The translations under genes were made by a program, and so were the position numbers. The notes beneath the pieces are model-generated. The model was not told where the DNA came from, ran no database searches, and saw only the letters and a list, made by a program, of their open reading frames with translations. Below, piece after piece: positions 51,626-60,532 of a stretch of 64,000 nt of DNA. The stretch's first letter is position 1; each line of letters begins with the position of its first letter. The stretch comes from Ruegeria_C sp040830705 (GTDB lineage Bacteria; Pseudomonadota; Alphaproteobacteria; Rhodobacterales; Rhodobacteraceae): the NCBI GenBank assembly GCA_040830705.1, contig JBFOME010000016.1:62001-126000 (forward strand), given 5' to 3'.

Positions 51626-52904
51626 AGCGCAAAGCCTCAACCGGGTTCATCCGCGCCGCACGACGGGCGGGGAAATAGGTGACCAGAAAGGACAGGCCCA
51701 GCGACAGGCCAACCGATTTGAGCACGTCCGACAGATGCAGCTCGGCTGGCAAGGCGTAAATGCCGCGGACCGCCGGGTCCCAGACCCCGCCCCCCATCGC
51801 GTAGTTCACGAAGGAAAAGATCGGATCGATATAAATCGCGAAGAGACAGCCCAGCACCACGCCCAATGCGGTTCCGATCAGCCCGGTGAAGGCGCCGCAG
51901 ATGAAGAATACCCGCAAGATCGATCCCTCGCTCAACCCGATGGTGCGCAGAATGCCGATATCGCGCCCCTTGTTCTTAACCAGCATGATCAGGCCGGAAA
52001 CGATGTTCATCGCCGCGATCAGCACCAGGATCGACATGATGATGAACATGACGTTGTCCTCGACCTCAAGCGCCCGAAGGAACCCGCCCGACGCGTCCTC
52101 CCACGTCCAGGCGCGGGCGGTGTCACCAGCCGCCACCAGGATCGGGATCATCACCTTTTCCAACGCTTCGGGCTCTTCGACCATTACTTCAATTTCGTCC
52201 GCTACACCCTCGCGATTAAAGAAACTTTGCGCCTCGGCAAAGGGCATGTACACCCGCGTGTTGTCGATGTCATAGCGCCCGACGCTGAACACATAGACCA
52301 CCTCATAGGCGTTGACCCGCGGAGAGGTGCCAAAGGCCGTCTTGGCCCCGTCCGGCGAGATCAGCTTGACCCGATCGCCGACGCTGGCACCGATGGTGCG
52401 CGCGACGCCGGACCCAATTGCGATACCCTCGTCGAAGCGGGACAGATCTCCGTAGGAGTTCTCGCCATCCGCAATGCCCGGCAGGCTGGCAAGATCATCC
52501 GCGGACAGCCCCCGAACCTGCACCCCGGCATTGCGACCGTGTTGCGAGATCATTACCTGCCCGCGCACCAGTGGTGCCGCCCGGGTCACGCCGGGCACCT
52601 GTGCCACTTTTTCGGCCATGGCGTCATAGTCCGGCATTGTTCTGTCAACGCGCCCCTGCGCATCCACATTGCCCACGCTATAGACCGTCACATGCGCGTT
52701 AGCCCCCAGAACGGTCCCCACAAATTCGGACCGAAAGCCAGAGCGCACGGCAAGTGTCGCGATCAGCGCAAACACCGCCAGGGTGATCCCGATCAGGCTG
52801 ATCCAGGTCATCACGCTGACGCCGCCCTCGGCGCGCCGCGCCCGCAGATAGCGCCACGCGATTTTCCACTCGAAGACAGCAAAGGGTTTCGGTGTACCTG
52901 ACAT
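51618..52904 (-). CDS. lolC: Lipoprotein-releasing ABC transporter permease LolC/E
   Basis: A 428-residue permease with four membrane helices: one at about 27-50, then a large periplasmic domain (55-275), and three near 285-310, 330-360 and 390-415. The FRSEFVGTVLGANAHVTVY region follows helix 1, and the FtsX-like C-terminal part ends RMNPVEALRYE. Alphaproteobacteria often use one LolF-type permease, so a partner LolE gene may not exist. It is followed directly by lolD. Confidence 0.92.
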   Translation of the reverse strand: MSGTPKPFAVFEWKIAWRYLRARRAEGGVSVMTWISLIGITLAVFALIATLAVRSGFRSEFVGTVLGANAHVTVYSVGNVDAQGRVDRTMPDYDAMAEKVAQVPGVTRAAPLVRGQVMISQHGRNAGVQVRGLSADDLASLPGIADGENSYGDLSRFDEGIAIGSGVARTIGASVGDRVKLISPDGAKTAFGTSPRVNAYEVVYVFSVGRYDIDNTRVYMPFAEAQSFFNREGVADEIEVMVEEPEALEKVMIPILVAAGDTARAWTWEDASGGFLRALEVEDNVMFIIMSILVLIAAMNIVSGLIMLVKNKGRDIGILRTIGLSEGSILRVFFICGAFTGLIGTALGVVLGCLFAIYIDPIFSFVNYAMGGGVWDPAVRGIYALPAELHLSDVLKSVGLSLGLSFLVTYFPARRAARMNPVEALRYE

Positions 52905-53003
52905 ATGCGCCTATCCGCTATTTCGCGCGCGGACCCTGTGCCGGGACCCGGCTGAGGTCAAGCGGTGATTGCCAATTCCCGATGCTGCGGCATCGGACCG
53001 CCT

Positions 53004-53810
53004 TCAGCGGGCATAGGGCGGCAGATCATCAGCAAGCGGCGGGCGGCAGATAACACCCTCACCGATTGACAGGCGGAGCTTGCGCAGATTTCGCCGCAAT
53101 TCCTTGTAGAGGCGGTAGGCCGCGGGCCCCTTAGACCGTCTTACCGCGCCCGCCCGGTCTTCCGCCTCGCGTGCACTGATCCGGCTGCTGTCTTCCTGCG
53201 GAGCCGCTTGGGCTTCCGCCACGCAGACGCCCTGCACCGCGACGCCGGGAAAAAGCTGCACCGGATGCAGTCCGGGCCGCGCCCGGAAGACGAAATCATC
53301 AAGCGTTTCACAATAACGCCCGCTATCCTTCAACAACTTCCGCGCGGCTGTTTGGGACAGCGCATAACAAGCCGCGCTTGGCACAGCCTGTCGCACAGGA
53401 CGCACTTTCCAGCCGTTCATCTCATGCTCCGGACCATAGTGGCTGCTCGCGTCGAACCCATCAAGTTTCACCACCCCAAACCTCGCCAGATCCAGCGCGC
53501 CAACGGCCTCGGGAAACCGGCGCGAGACCAAAATGTCGTCCTCGCAGATCACCGCACCCTGAGCGCTACCATCGGCGACATGTTGCCATATTGCGCGATG
53601 GCTTTCGAACACCGCCTGCTCGGACGGCTTCAATTCCCAGCGGTCGCGCCAGCTATGCGGCGCATGGCCCGGAGCGTGAAAGCCACCGGCACGGGCATCA
53701 ATTGCGGCGAAGCGCAGCAGGTCGCCCGCCATCCCGACAGCTTCGAACTGCCTCCGGATGCCGGCCATCCGCTCTGGATCGCGATCCAGGTTTATGCAAT
53801 AGATTTCCAA
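53004..53810 (-). CDS. Glycosyltransferase family 25 (LPS biosynthesis-like)
   Basis: A 268-residue cytosolic enzyme. It begins EIYCINLDRDPERMAGI, the GT25 start; the metal-binding VICEDDI lies near residue 90 and GVVKLDGF follows. Such enzymes add galactose or related sugars to lipooligosaccharide cores. The TTG at 53810 has GGAGG eight bases upstream and is preferred; a GTG at 53858 would overlap the divergent GT8 gene. It reads toward lolC. Confidence 0.85.
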   Translation of the reverse strand: MEIYCINLDRDPERMAGIRRQFEAVGMAGDLLRFAAIDARAGGFHAPGHAPHSWRDRWELKPSEQAVFESHRAIWQHVADGSAQGAVICEDDILVSRRFPEAVGALDLARFGVVKLDGFDASSHYGPEHEMNGWKVRPVRQAVPSAACYALSQTAARKLLKDSGRYCETLDDFVFRARPGLHPVQLFPGVAVQGVCVAEAQAAPQEDSSRISAREAEDRAGAVRRSKGPAAYRLYKELRRNLRKLRLSIGEGVICRPPLADDLPPYAR

Positions 53811-53873
53811 CCCTTCGGCCTCCGGCCCCAATCCGCCGCACCATAGCGGCCTATGCACACCAATCAGAGCAGA

Positions 53874-54812
53874 ATGTCCACCGCGCTTGTCTACGTCTCC
53901 GATTCGCAGTTCCTCGGCCCGACGCTGCTATCAGCCCGGTCATTCGAGAACTTGGTCGGCGATGCGGATATCATCGTTTTCGTAACCGACGCATCCGACA
54001 ACTTGCTGGACAGCGTACAAAGCTGGCTGAATAAGAGCGGCTCATCGGTTATGGTCAGGTCTGCCAACATGACCACGGGCAGCGGGTTCAGAATTCTGGA
54101 CCACCTCACTCCAGCTTCCTTCGGTCGGTTGCAAATGCATCAGTGGCTTTCAAGCGACTACGAACGGGTTATCTATCTTGACGGTGACACCCTGTCAGGT
54201 CCGATCGCAATTGACTTCAACGTGTCCTTGGATGGTCAGATGGTCGGCGCCGTCGATGATCTTGCGATTGTCGAGAAAGGTGAGGCGGGGGCGCTGCGCG
54301 CGGGTCTCGGGCTTGAGGCGGCAGGTCGCTACTTCAATTCCGGGGTCCTTGTGATCGATTGGGCTCAGTGGCTGCAGGCCGAGACCGGTGAACGGGCGAT
54401 CCGTTTTCTGGAACAGCACCCCGAACTTCCATTTGGGGATCAATGCGCTCTGAACCGCGTATGCGATGAAGCCTGGAAGCCGATCGATGTGTCATGGAAC
54501 TGCCAGAGTCCGGTGATGGAGCTGGAGATGATCCGTAGTGCGGCGCGCATCTTTCATTTCACCGGCGCGCGCAAACCCTGGCATCTGGACAAGTGGCGCG
54601 GTCCCGGCACCTTCTCGACTTTCTATCGCGATGGATTGCCCGAGATTCCCGGGCCCTGCGTGCTTCGGGCGGATACAATCAAAAGCAAGGGCAGCCGGTT
54701 TCTGCGCCCCATTGGCCGCAAACTGTCTGGCAAGCGCGAATTTGGTTGGGCTGACTGGCTCGCGAAAACCGGCATGCGACCCGCCTCTCAGCCCCAGCGA
54801 CGCCAGGGCTGA
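53874..54812 (+). CDS. Glycosyltransferase family 8
   Basis: A 312-residue protein with the GT8 fold: STALVYVSDSQFLGPTLLSA at the start, the metal-binding DGD in VIYLDGDTLSGP near residue 105, FNSGVLVIDWAQWL near 160, and a late HFTGARKPWH motif. GT8 enzymes transfer glucose or galactose, often to LPS cores. The ATG at 53874 is favoured by family start; an upstream ATG at 53853 adds seven residues. Head-to-head with GT25; 3' end overlaps the GT2 gene by 25 bases. Confidence 0.85.
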   Translation: MSTALVYVSDSQFLGPTLLSARSFENLVGDADIIVFVTDASDNLLDSVQSWLNKSGSSVMVRSANMTTGSGFRILDHLTPASFGRLQMHQWLSSDYERVIYLDGDTLSGPIAIDFNVSLDGQMVGAVDDLAIVEKGEAGALRAGLGLEAAGRYFNSGVLVIDWAQWLQAETGERAIRFLEQHPELPFGDQCALNRVCDEAWKPIDVSWNCQSPVMELEMIRSAARIFHFTGARKPWHLDKWRGPGTFSTFYRDGLPEIPGPCVLRADTIKSKGSRFLRPIGRKLSGKREFGWADWLAKTGMRPASQPQRRQG

Positions 54813-55681
54813 AGCCGCCGCCGAACGGTTTTGATCAGGCTGTACGAGGCGGCGCGGCGCAGGGCCGGATTGCCCTTGGAGGCCCCGTAGAGCGCCAGGG
54901 ATAAACGCAATGGCAACTGACCCTTGCGCATCCAGCCCTGCATCTCTTCATCAGAATAGCCAGTCATGTCGCAATAGGGTTGGAAGTTGTTGCGCCACGA
55001 CACCCGCATCTCAGCCTTGGCCGTTTCGACATCGGTGGAAATCCCACCGCGCCGAAACAGTGCAAGCGGCGTCGGCAACTCCGCGCCGGGGCAATTCGCG
55101 AGGATCATCCGCAGCAGCAGATCGTAGTCCGCAGCAATCCGAAAACGCGTGTCATGCCCACCAAAGCGCTGCAACGCTACACGGTCGAACAGCACTGAAT
55201 TGTGGCAGAACGGCATGCTTTGCAGCATACCCTTTAACGTTGTCTTTCTGGCATGCTGTCGCTCTCCGCTTTCCAGATCATAGAGCGTTTCACCCACCAG
55301 ATAGTCCACCGGTCTGGCTCGCAGCGCGGCTGCAGCGGCTTCAAGGCAGTCAGGTGCCGCCAGAAGGTCGTCCGAGTTGAGGAAGATCACGTATTTTCCG
55401 CGGCTTGCCTCTGCAGCCTGGTTCATTGCGTCATAAATGCTCTTGTCTGACGCGCAGATGTATTTGAGCGTGATGTGATCGGGTTGGCCTTGTATCTGGG
55501 CGACCAGGCCTTCGAGCAGGTCCTGGGTGCCGTCGGTCGATTCACCATCCCAAACCACATGTTCGATATCGCGACAGGTCTGCGCCTGAACACAGTCCAA
55601 CGCCGACCGGATCGAGTCCCGCCGCCCGTCCTCAATCAGGTTTCGGGTGACGGTAATCACCGATATCAACGGTCCGGACAT
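54788..55681 (-). CDS. Glycosyltransferase family 2
   Basis: A 297-residue GT-A enzyme. Motifs in order: LISVITVTRN at the start, VVWDGESTDGTQDLLE (first Asp), and VIFLNSDDLLAAP (metal-binding DD). The donor and acceptor are unknown; the WcaA-like pattern suggests polysaccharide or LPS sugar addition. It starts 10 bp past proS, so it is likely in its transcript, and converges with the GT8 gene. Confidence 0.88.
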   Translation of the reverse strand: MSGPLISVITVTRNLIEDGRRDSIRSALDCVQAQTCRDIEHVVWDGESTDGTQDLLEGLVAQIQGQPDHITLKYICASDKSIYDAMNQAAEASRGKYVIFLNSDDLLAAPDCLEAAAAALRARPVDYLVGETLYDLESGERQHARKTTLKGMLQSMPFCHNSVLFDRVALQRFGGHDTRFRIAADYDLLLRMILANCPGAELPTPLALFRRGGISTDVETAKAEMRVSWRNNFQPYCDMTGYSDEEMQGWMRKGQLPLRLSLALYGASKGNPALRRAASYSLIKTVRRRLQPWRRWG

Positions 55682-55691
55682 GACCGTGTGC

Positions 55692-57047
55692 TTATCCTAG
55701 CCGGGGCCGAAGATGCGGCGCGTAGATTCGGGCAACCTTGGCGACCGCCTCTTCGGGGCTCAGTTCTTCGCTTTCACCGGTACGGCGGCTAGTCAGTTCA
55801 ACCACCCCGTTCTTGAGCCCGCGCGGGCCGACCGTGATGCGCCAGGGCAGACCGATCAGATCCATTGTGGCGAACTTGCCCCCGGCCCGCTCGTTGCGGT
55901 CATCGTAGAGCGGTTCTAGGCCAACGGCCGTCAGCGCCTTGTAGAGTTGATCGCAGGCGGCATCCGCCTGTTCATCACCCTGCTTGAGGTTGACAATGCC
56001 GCAATGGAACGGCGTCACACCCTCGGGCCAGATGATGCCTTTGTCGTCGTGGCTGGCCTCGATAATTGCGCCAACCAGACGGCTGACGCCAATCCCGTGG
56101 CTGCCCATATGCACCGGCACCGGCTTGCCGTCAGGGCCTTGCACCGTGGCGCCCATCGGCTCGGAATACTTGGTGCCGAAATAGAAGATCTGCCCCACTT
56201 CGATCCCGCGCGCTACGCGGCGGCGTTCTTCGGGAATGGCGTTGAACAACGCTTCATCATGGGTTTCGTCCGTGCGCGCGTATTTGCTGGTGAACTCTTC
56301 GAGGATCGCCTGGCACTGCGCTTTATCATCATAGTCGATCTCGCGATCGCCAAAGGTCAGATCGGTGACGGCGCTGTCATAGAAAACCTCGGACTCGCCC
56401 GTGTCGGCCAGAACAAGAAATTCGTGTGTGTCATCGCCACCGATGGGGCCGGAATCAGCACGCATCGGGATCGCTTGCAGCCCCATCCGCTCATAGGTGC
56501 GCAGGTAGCTGACCAGATGGCGGTTATAGGCGTGCAGCGCGTCTTCCTTGGTCAGGTCGAAATTGTATCCATCCTTCATGTAGAATTCACGGCCCCGCAT
56601 CACGCCGAAACGCGGGCGGATTTCGTCGCGGAATTTCCACTGGATCTGGTAGAGCGTCAGCGGCAGGTCCTTGTAGCTGCTGACATGGCTGCGGAAGATG
56701 TCGGTCACCAACTCCTCAGCAGTGGGCGTGAACAGCATGTCGCGGTCATGCCTGTCCTTCATGCGCAGCATTTCCTGGCCATAGGCCTCGTAACGCCCGC
56801 TCTCGCGCCACAGGTCCGCCGATTGCATCACCGGCATCTGGATCGGGATATGGCCCGCCCGGATCTGTTCCTCATGCACGATATTTTCAATCTTGCGCAG
56901 CACCTTGAAGCCCAGCGGTAGCCAGGAATAGATCCCGGCGGCGGCCTGCTTGATCATGCCTGCGCGCAGCATCAGCCGGTGGCTGACAATCTGGGCCTCG
57001 GAGGGGTTTTCCTTGAGAACGGGCAGAAAGTAACGGCTGAGGCGCAT
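55692..57047 (-). CDS. proS: Prolyl-tRNA synthetase
   Basis: A 451-residue class II synthetase of the short alphaproteobacterial type without the large editing insertion. Class II motif 2 is visible as FRDEIRPRFGVMRGREFYMKDGYNFDLT and motif 3 as GIGVSRLVGAIIEASHDDKGIIWPE; the anticodon domain ends near 445. It begins MRLSRYFLPVLKENP, typical of the family. Same strand as and 10 bp before the GT2 gene. Confidence 0.97.
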   Translation of the reverse strand: MRLSRYFLPVLKENPSEAQIVSHRLMLRAGMIKQAAAGIYSWLPLGFKVLRKIENIVHEEQIRAGHIPIQMPVMQSADLWRESGRYEAYGQEMLRMKDRHDRDMLFTPTAEELVTDIFRSHVSSYKDLPLTLYQIQWKFRDEIRPRFGVMRGREFYMKDGYNFDLTKEDALHAYNRHLVSYLRTYERMGLQAIPMRADSGPIGGDDTHEFLVLADTGESEVFYDSAVTDLTFGDREIDYDDKAQCQAILEEFTSKYARTDETHDEALFNAIPEERRRVARGIEVGQIFYFGTKYSEPMGATVQGPDGKPVPVHMGSHGIGVSRLVGAIIEASHDDKGIIWPEGVTPFHCGIVNLKQGDEQADAACDQLYKALTAVGLEPLYDDRNERAGGKFATMDLIGLPWRITVGPRGLKNGVVELTSRRTGESEELSPEEAVAKVARIYAPHLRPRLG

Positions 57048-57216
57048 GGTTTGACCTTGAAGGTAGATTTCGAGTTGAACCGTGATTATGCCAAAGCCCC
57101 GGCGGGGGCAATCCGTGTCTGCGCCGCGCAGCGACCTGCAAGCCGTCGCTATTGGGATTGACCAAAGGTCCCGCTATCCCGAACTCTGGTGCGAAGCAAA
57201 GAAGGCGGAGAGCAGG

Positions 57217-58584
57217 ATGACCGACACGATAACCGAACCGTCGCGTGAAATACCGGTGGTGCATCGCACCGAGGTTTTGGTTGTGGGGTCCGGCCCCGGT
57301 GGCCTGGCCGCCGCGCTTGCAGCCGCGCGCGCGGGCGCCGAGGTGACATTGTTGGAACGGTTCGGCTGTTTCGGCGGCAACATAACCGCAGTAGGCGTTG
57401 AAGGTTTTGCCTGGTACCGGCACGAGAAAACCGTCGAAGCAGGCGGCATCGGCTGGGAATTCGAGCAACGCGCCAAGGAGATGGGCGCGGCGGTGCCGGA
57501 ATCCCAATCGCTCAGCTACGAGTTGGACAGCGAAGGGTTCAAACTGGTCGCCGACAAGCTGGTGCAAGAGGCCGGCATCCATCCGATGATGCACCGGCAC
57601 TTCGTGGCCCCGATCATGGAGGGCACCCGCGTCACAGGCGTAATCGTGGAATCGAAGGCCGGGCGCGAGGCTATTCTGGCGCGTGTGATCATCGACGCCA
57701 CCGGCGACGCCGATGTGGCGCATCGCGCAGGCGCGCCCACCTACAAGACGGACCCAGAACAGATGATGGCCGCCTCGGTCATGTTCCATCTGGCCGGTGT
57801 CGACAAGCGCGCCTTCATGGAGGGCATCAAATCCGACCCGCAAACCTACAAGGATTGGGGCGGTGGCGGCGAATGGGTGATCGAGACCAGCGGCAAAGAG
57901 GACGACATGTTCTCGCCCTTCATCAAGAAACCCTTCGATCAGGCGATCAAAGAGGGGCTGATCCCTGCTCACCTGAATACCATCGCCGGAACCTGGGGAG
58001 CCCTGCATGACACGGGCGAGCTGACCTATATGAACCTGATCCATCTTGACGCGGTGGACGGCACCGACCCGAACAGCCTGACCAAGGGCGAGATCGAGGG
58101 GCGGCGGCAGTCGATGCTGGCGATCGAGGCGCTGCGCCGGTTCATGCCCGGCTGCGAAAACGCGCGGCTGCGCAATTTCGGCATGACCATCGGCGTGCGC
58201 GACACCCGAAAGATCGATGCTGCCTACAACATGACCGAAAATGACGTCCGCCACGAAGGTCGGTTCGAAGATACGATTGGTATCTATCCCGAATTCATTG
58301 ACGGCTACGGCATCCTGATCCTGCCGACCACAGGACGGTATATGCAGATCCCCTACCGCTCGATGCTGCCCAAAGGAATCAGCGGACTGCTGGTTGCGGG
58401 CCGATCGACCGGTGGTGACCGGATCGCCCATGCGGCCACACGCAATATGTCCTGCTGTGCCGTGGCGGGGCAAGGTGCTGGCGTTGCCGCTGCGCTGTCC
58501 CTGAAAAGCAACCGTGCATTGGACGAGATCGACCTGGGCGCGGTTCAGGCAGAATTAACCCGGCAGGGCGTCAGACTCCACTGA
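57217..58584 (+). CDS. FAD-dependent oxidoreductase
   Basis: A 455-residue flavoprotein of the FAD_oxidored/FAD-binding dehydrogenase type. The dinucleotide fold VVGSGPGGLAAALAAARAGAEVTLLERFG is near residue 20-48, IIDATGDADVAHRAGA near 165, and the C-terminal ISGLLVAGRSTGGDRIAHAATRN marks the FAD-binding end. The substrate is unknown; the GCFGGNIT loop is typical of these enzymes. The ATG at 57217 has an AGCAGG site. It reads divergently from proS. Confidence 0.86.
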   Translation: MTDTITEPSREIPVVHRTEVLVVGSGPGGLAAALAAARAGAEVTLLERFGCFGGNITAVGVEGFAWYRHEKTVEAGGIGWEFEQRAKEMGAAVPESQSLSYELDSEGFKLVADKLVQEAGIHPMMHRHFVAPIMEGTRVTGVIVESKAGREAILARVIIDATGDADVAHRAGAPTYKTDPEQMMAASVMFHLAGVDKRAFMEGIKSDPQTYKDWGGGGEWVIETSGKEDDMFSPFIKKPFDQAIKEGLIPAHLNTIAGTWGALHDTGELTYMNLIHLDAVDGTDPNSLTKGEIEGRRQSMLAIEALRRFMPGCENARLRNFGMTIGVRDTRKIDAAYNMTENDVRHEGRFEDTIGIYPEFIDGYGILILPTTGRYMQIPYRSMLPKGISGLLVAGRSTGGDRIAHAATRNMSCCAVAGQGAGVAAALSLKSNRALDEIDLGAVQAELTRQGVRLH

Positions 58585-58728
58585 ACAACCCAGCGCTTTT
58601 TGGCAACCTGTACGGGCCCAGTGGTGCAGGCTCTTCTTCTGGGTTCCGATACGGTCGCGAAACAGGGAACACCCTCTTGATTGCCCGCGCCCCATGGGCG
58701 ATGAGTGTGGCAAGCGCAGAGAGGTCCT

Positions 58729-59796
58729 ATGTCACTCCCAGTTGCAACTCAGCTTCGGTATTGGGGCATCGCTGCGGCGGTGTTCGTTCTGGTCATGTGG
58801 GGCCTAGGCAATGTTCTGTTGCCCTTTGTCATCGGCGCAGCGATTGCCTATTTCCTTGATCCCGTCGCGGACCGGCTTGAAAACATGGGCCTCTCGCGGG
58901 TCGGGGCAACCGCCTTAATCACCATTCTGTCGGTTCTGCTTTTTGTTGTTATGCTGCTGATGGTTATCCCAGCGCTGATCACGCAGATGGCCGATCTGAT
59001 CAACATCCTGCCGCAACTGTTTCAGGACGCGCGCAGTTTCATACAGAACAAGTTTCCCTCGCTGCTGGATCGCAACTCCAATGTGCATCAAATCCTTACG
59101 TCGATTGGCGAATCCATAAAATCGAAATCCGGTGACCTGTTGCAAACGGTTATCGGATCGGCTGCCTCGGCAATCAATATCGTGGTTTTGCTGATCGTTG
59201 CGCCGGTGGTGGCGGTCTATCTGCTGCTCGACTGGGACCGGATGATTGCGCGGATTGATCAATTGCTGCCTCGGGAACACGTGGCGGTCATTCGCCGTTT
59301 GGCGGGAGAGATCGACACCGTTCTGGCCTCTTTCGTACGCGGCATGGGAACGGTCTGCCTGATACTTGGCACCTATTACGCCGTGGCGTTGATGCTGGTC
59401 GGGCTTCAGTTCGGTCTTGTGGTTGGTGCAATTGCGGGGCTTGTCACGTTCATCCCCTATCTTGGAGCATTGATTGGCGGCGCGCTAGCGATCGGCCTCG
59501 CTCTTTTTCAGTTTTGGGGCGATTGGGTCTCGGTCGGATTGGTCGCAGTGATATTTGCCATAGGGCAAATGGTCGAAGGCAATTTCCTGACGCCCAAGCT
59601 GGTGGGCAGTTCGGTTGGTCTGCATCCGGTCTGGCTGCTGCTGGCCCTGTCGGTCTTTGGCGCGCTGTTCGGGTTTGTCGGTATGCTGGTCGCTGTTCCA
59701 ATAGCGGCCGCGTTGGGCGTTTTGGCGCGGTTCGGCACAGCGAAATATCTGGACAGCAGGCTTTACGGCGATCAAAGCAAACAGGACCTCCCGTAA
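58729..59796 (+). CDS. perM: AI-2E/PerM family membrane transporter
   Basis: A 355-residue protein with about eight membrane helices: pairs at 11-45, 55-80, 145-175 and 200-330. The last half holds YYAVALMLVGLQFGLVVGAIAGLVTFIPYLGALIGGALAIGLAL and the VGSSVGLHPVWLLLALSVFGALFGFVGMLVAVPIAA block typical of the AI-2E transporter family. Substrate unclear; these proteins are also called PerM. The ATG at 58729 has GAGG upstream. It abuts hdaA with no gap. Confidence 0.9.
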   Translation: MSLPVATQLRYWGIAAAVFVLVMWGLGNVLLPFVIGAAIAYFLDPVADRLENMGLSRVGATALITILSVLLFVVMLLMVIPALITQMADLINILPQLFQDARSFIQNKFPSLLDRNSNVHQILTSIGESIKSKSGDLLQTVIGSAASAINIVVLLIVAPVVAVYLLLDWDRMIARIDQLLPREHVAVIRRLAGEIDTVLASFVRGMGTVCLILGTYYAVALMLVGLQFGLVVGAIAGLVTFIPYLGALIGGALAIGLALFQFWGDWVSVGLVAVIFAIGQMVEGNFLTPKLVGSSVGLHPVWLLLALSVFGALFGFVGMLVAVPIAAALGVLARFGTAKYLDSRLYGDQSKQDLP

Positions 59797-60486
59797 ATGG
59801 CCGAACAGCTCAGCTTCGAGTTGCCGTCAAAAACCGCGCGCGGACGCGAGGATTTCTTCGTGTCGCCTTCCAACGCGATGGCAGTGGCACTGCTCTCGGC
59901 CTCGACATGGCCGGGCGGCAAGCTGGTACTGAGTGGACCGGCGGGATCGGGCAAGACCCATTTGACCCATGTATGGGCCAACGAGACCGGCGCACGCATC
60001 GTCTCTGCGACCGGGATCACCTCTGAGGACATTCTATCCCTCTCCGAAGGCCCCGTCGCCGTCGAGGACATTCCCCTGATCGCCACCGACGCTGCCGCGC
60101 AGGATGCGATGTTTCATCTGCACAACCTGACACTCGCCAATGGTCACCCTCTGCTGATGACGGGCCGCTCCGCGCCTTCCTTCTGGGCCTTACCCCTGCC
60201 CGACCTGCAAAGCCGGGTGCAGGGCGCGCAGCATGTCGCGCTGGAGCCACCCGATGACGAGTTGCTGGGGGCGGTGATCGCCAAGCTCTTCTTCGACCGC
60301 CAGCTCAACCCGCGTCCCGATCTGATCCGCTATCTGGTACGCCACATGGACCGCCGATTTGACGCCGCCGCGCGCATGGTCGACCGGCTGGACCATATCG
60401 CGCTGACCGAAAAGCGTGAAATCACGCGCGCCCTAGCCGCCCGTTTGATGGCGGAAGACGCCGATCTGGCCACAGCAGGGAATTGA
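59797..60486 (+). CDS. hdaA: HdaA/Hda DnaA regulatory inactivator
   Basis: A 229-residue protein homologous to the AAA domain of DnaA. An N-terminal sliding-clamp-binding motif QLSFEL is at residues 4-9; Walker A GPAGSGKT is at 47-54. With the clamp, Hda stimulates DnaA-ATP hydrolysis and so prevents over-initiation; in alphaproteobacteria HdaA can also act on Caulobacter-type initiation control. It starts right after the perM stop and precedes ppx by 46 bp. Confidence 0.94.
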   Translation: MAEQLSFELPSKTARGREDFFVSPSNAMAVALLSASTWPGGKLVLSGPAGSGKTHLTHVWANETGARIVSATGITSEDILSLSEGPVAVEDIPLIATDAAAQDAMFHLHNLTLANGHPLLMTGRSAPSFWALPLPDLQSRVQGAQHVALEPPDDELLGAVIAKLFFDRQLNPRPDLIRYLVRHMDRRFDAAARMVDRLDHIALTEKREITRALAARLMAEDADLATAGN

Positions 60487-60532
60487 CCCATGCGACGCGA
60501 CCCTGCATCCTCTGAACGGCGATAGGCACGAT

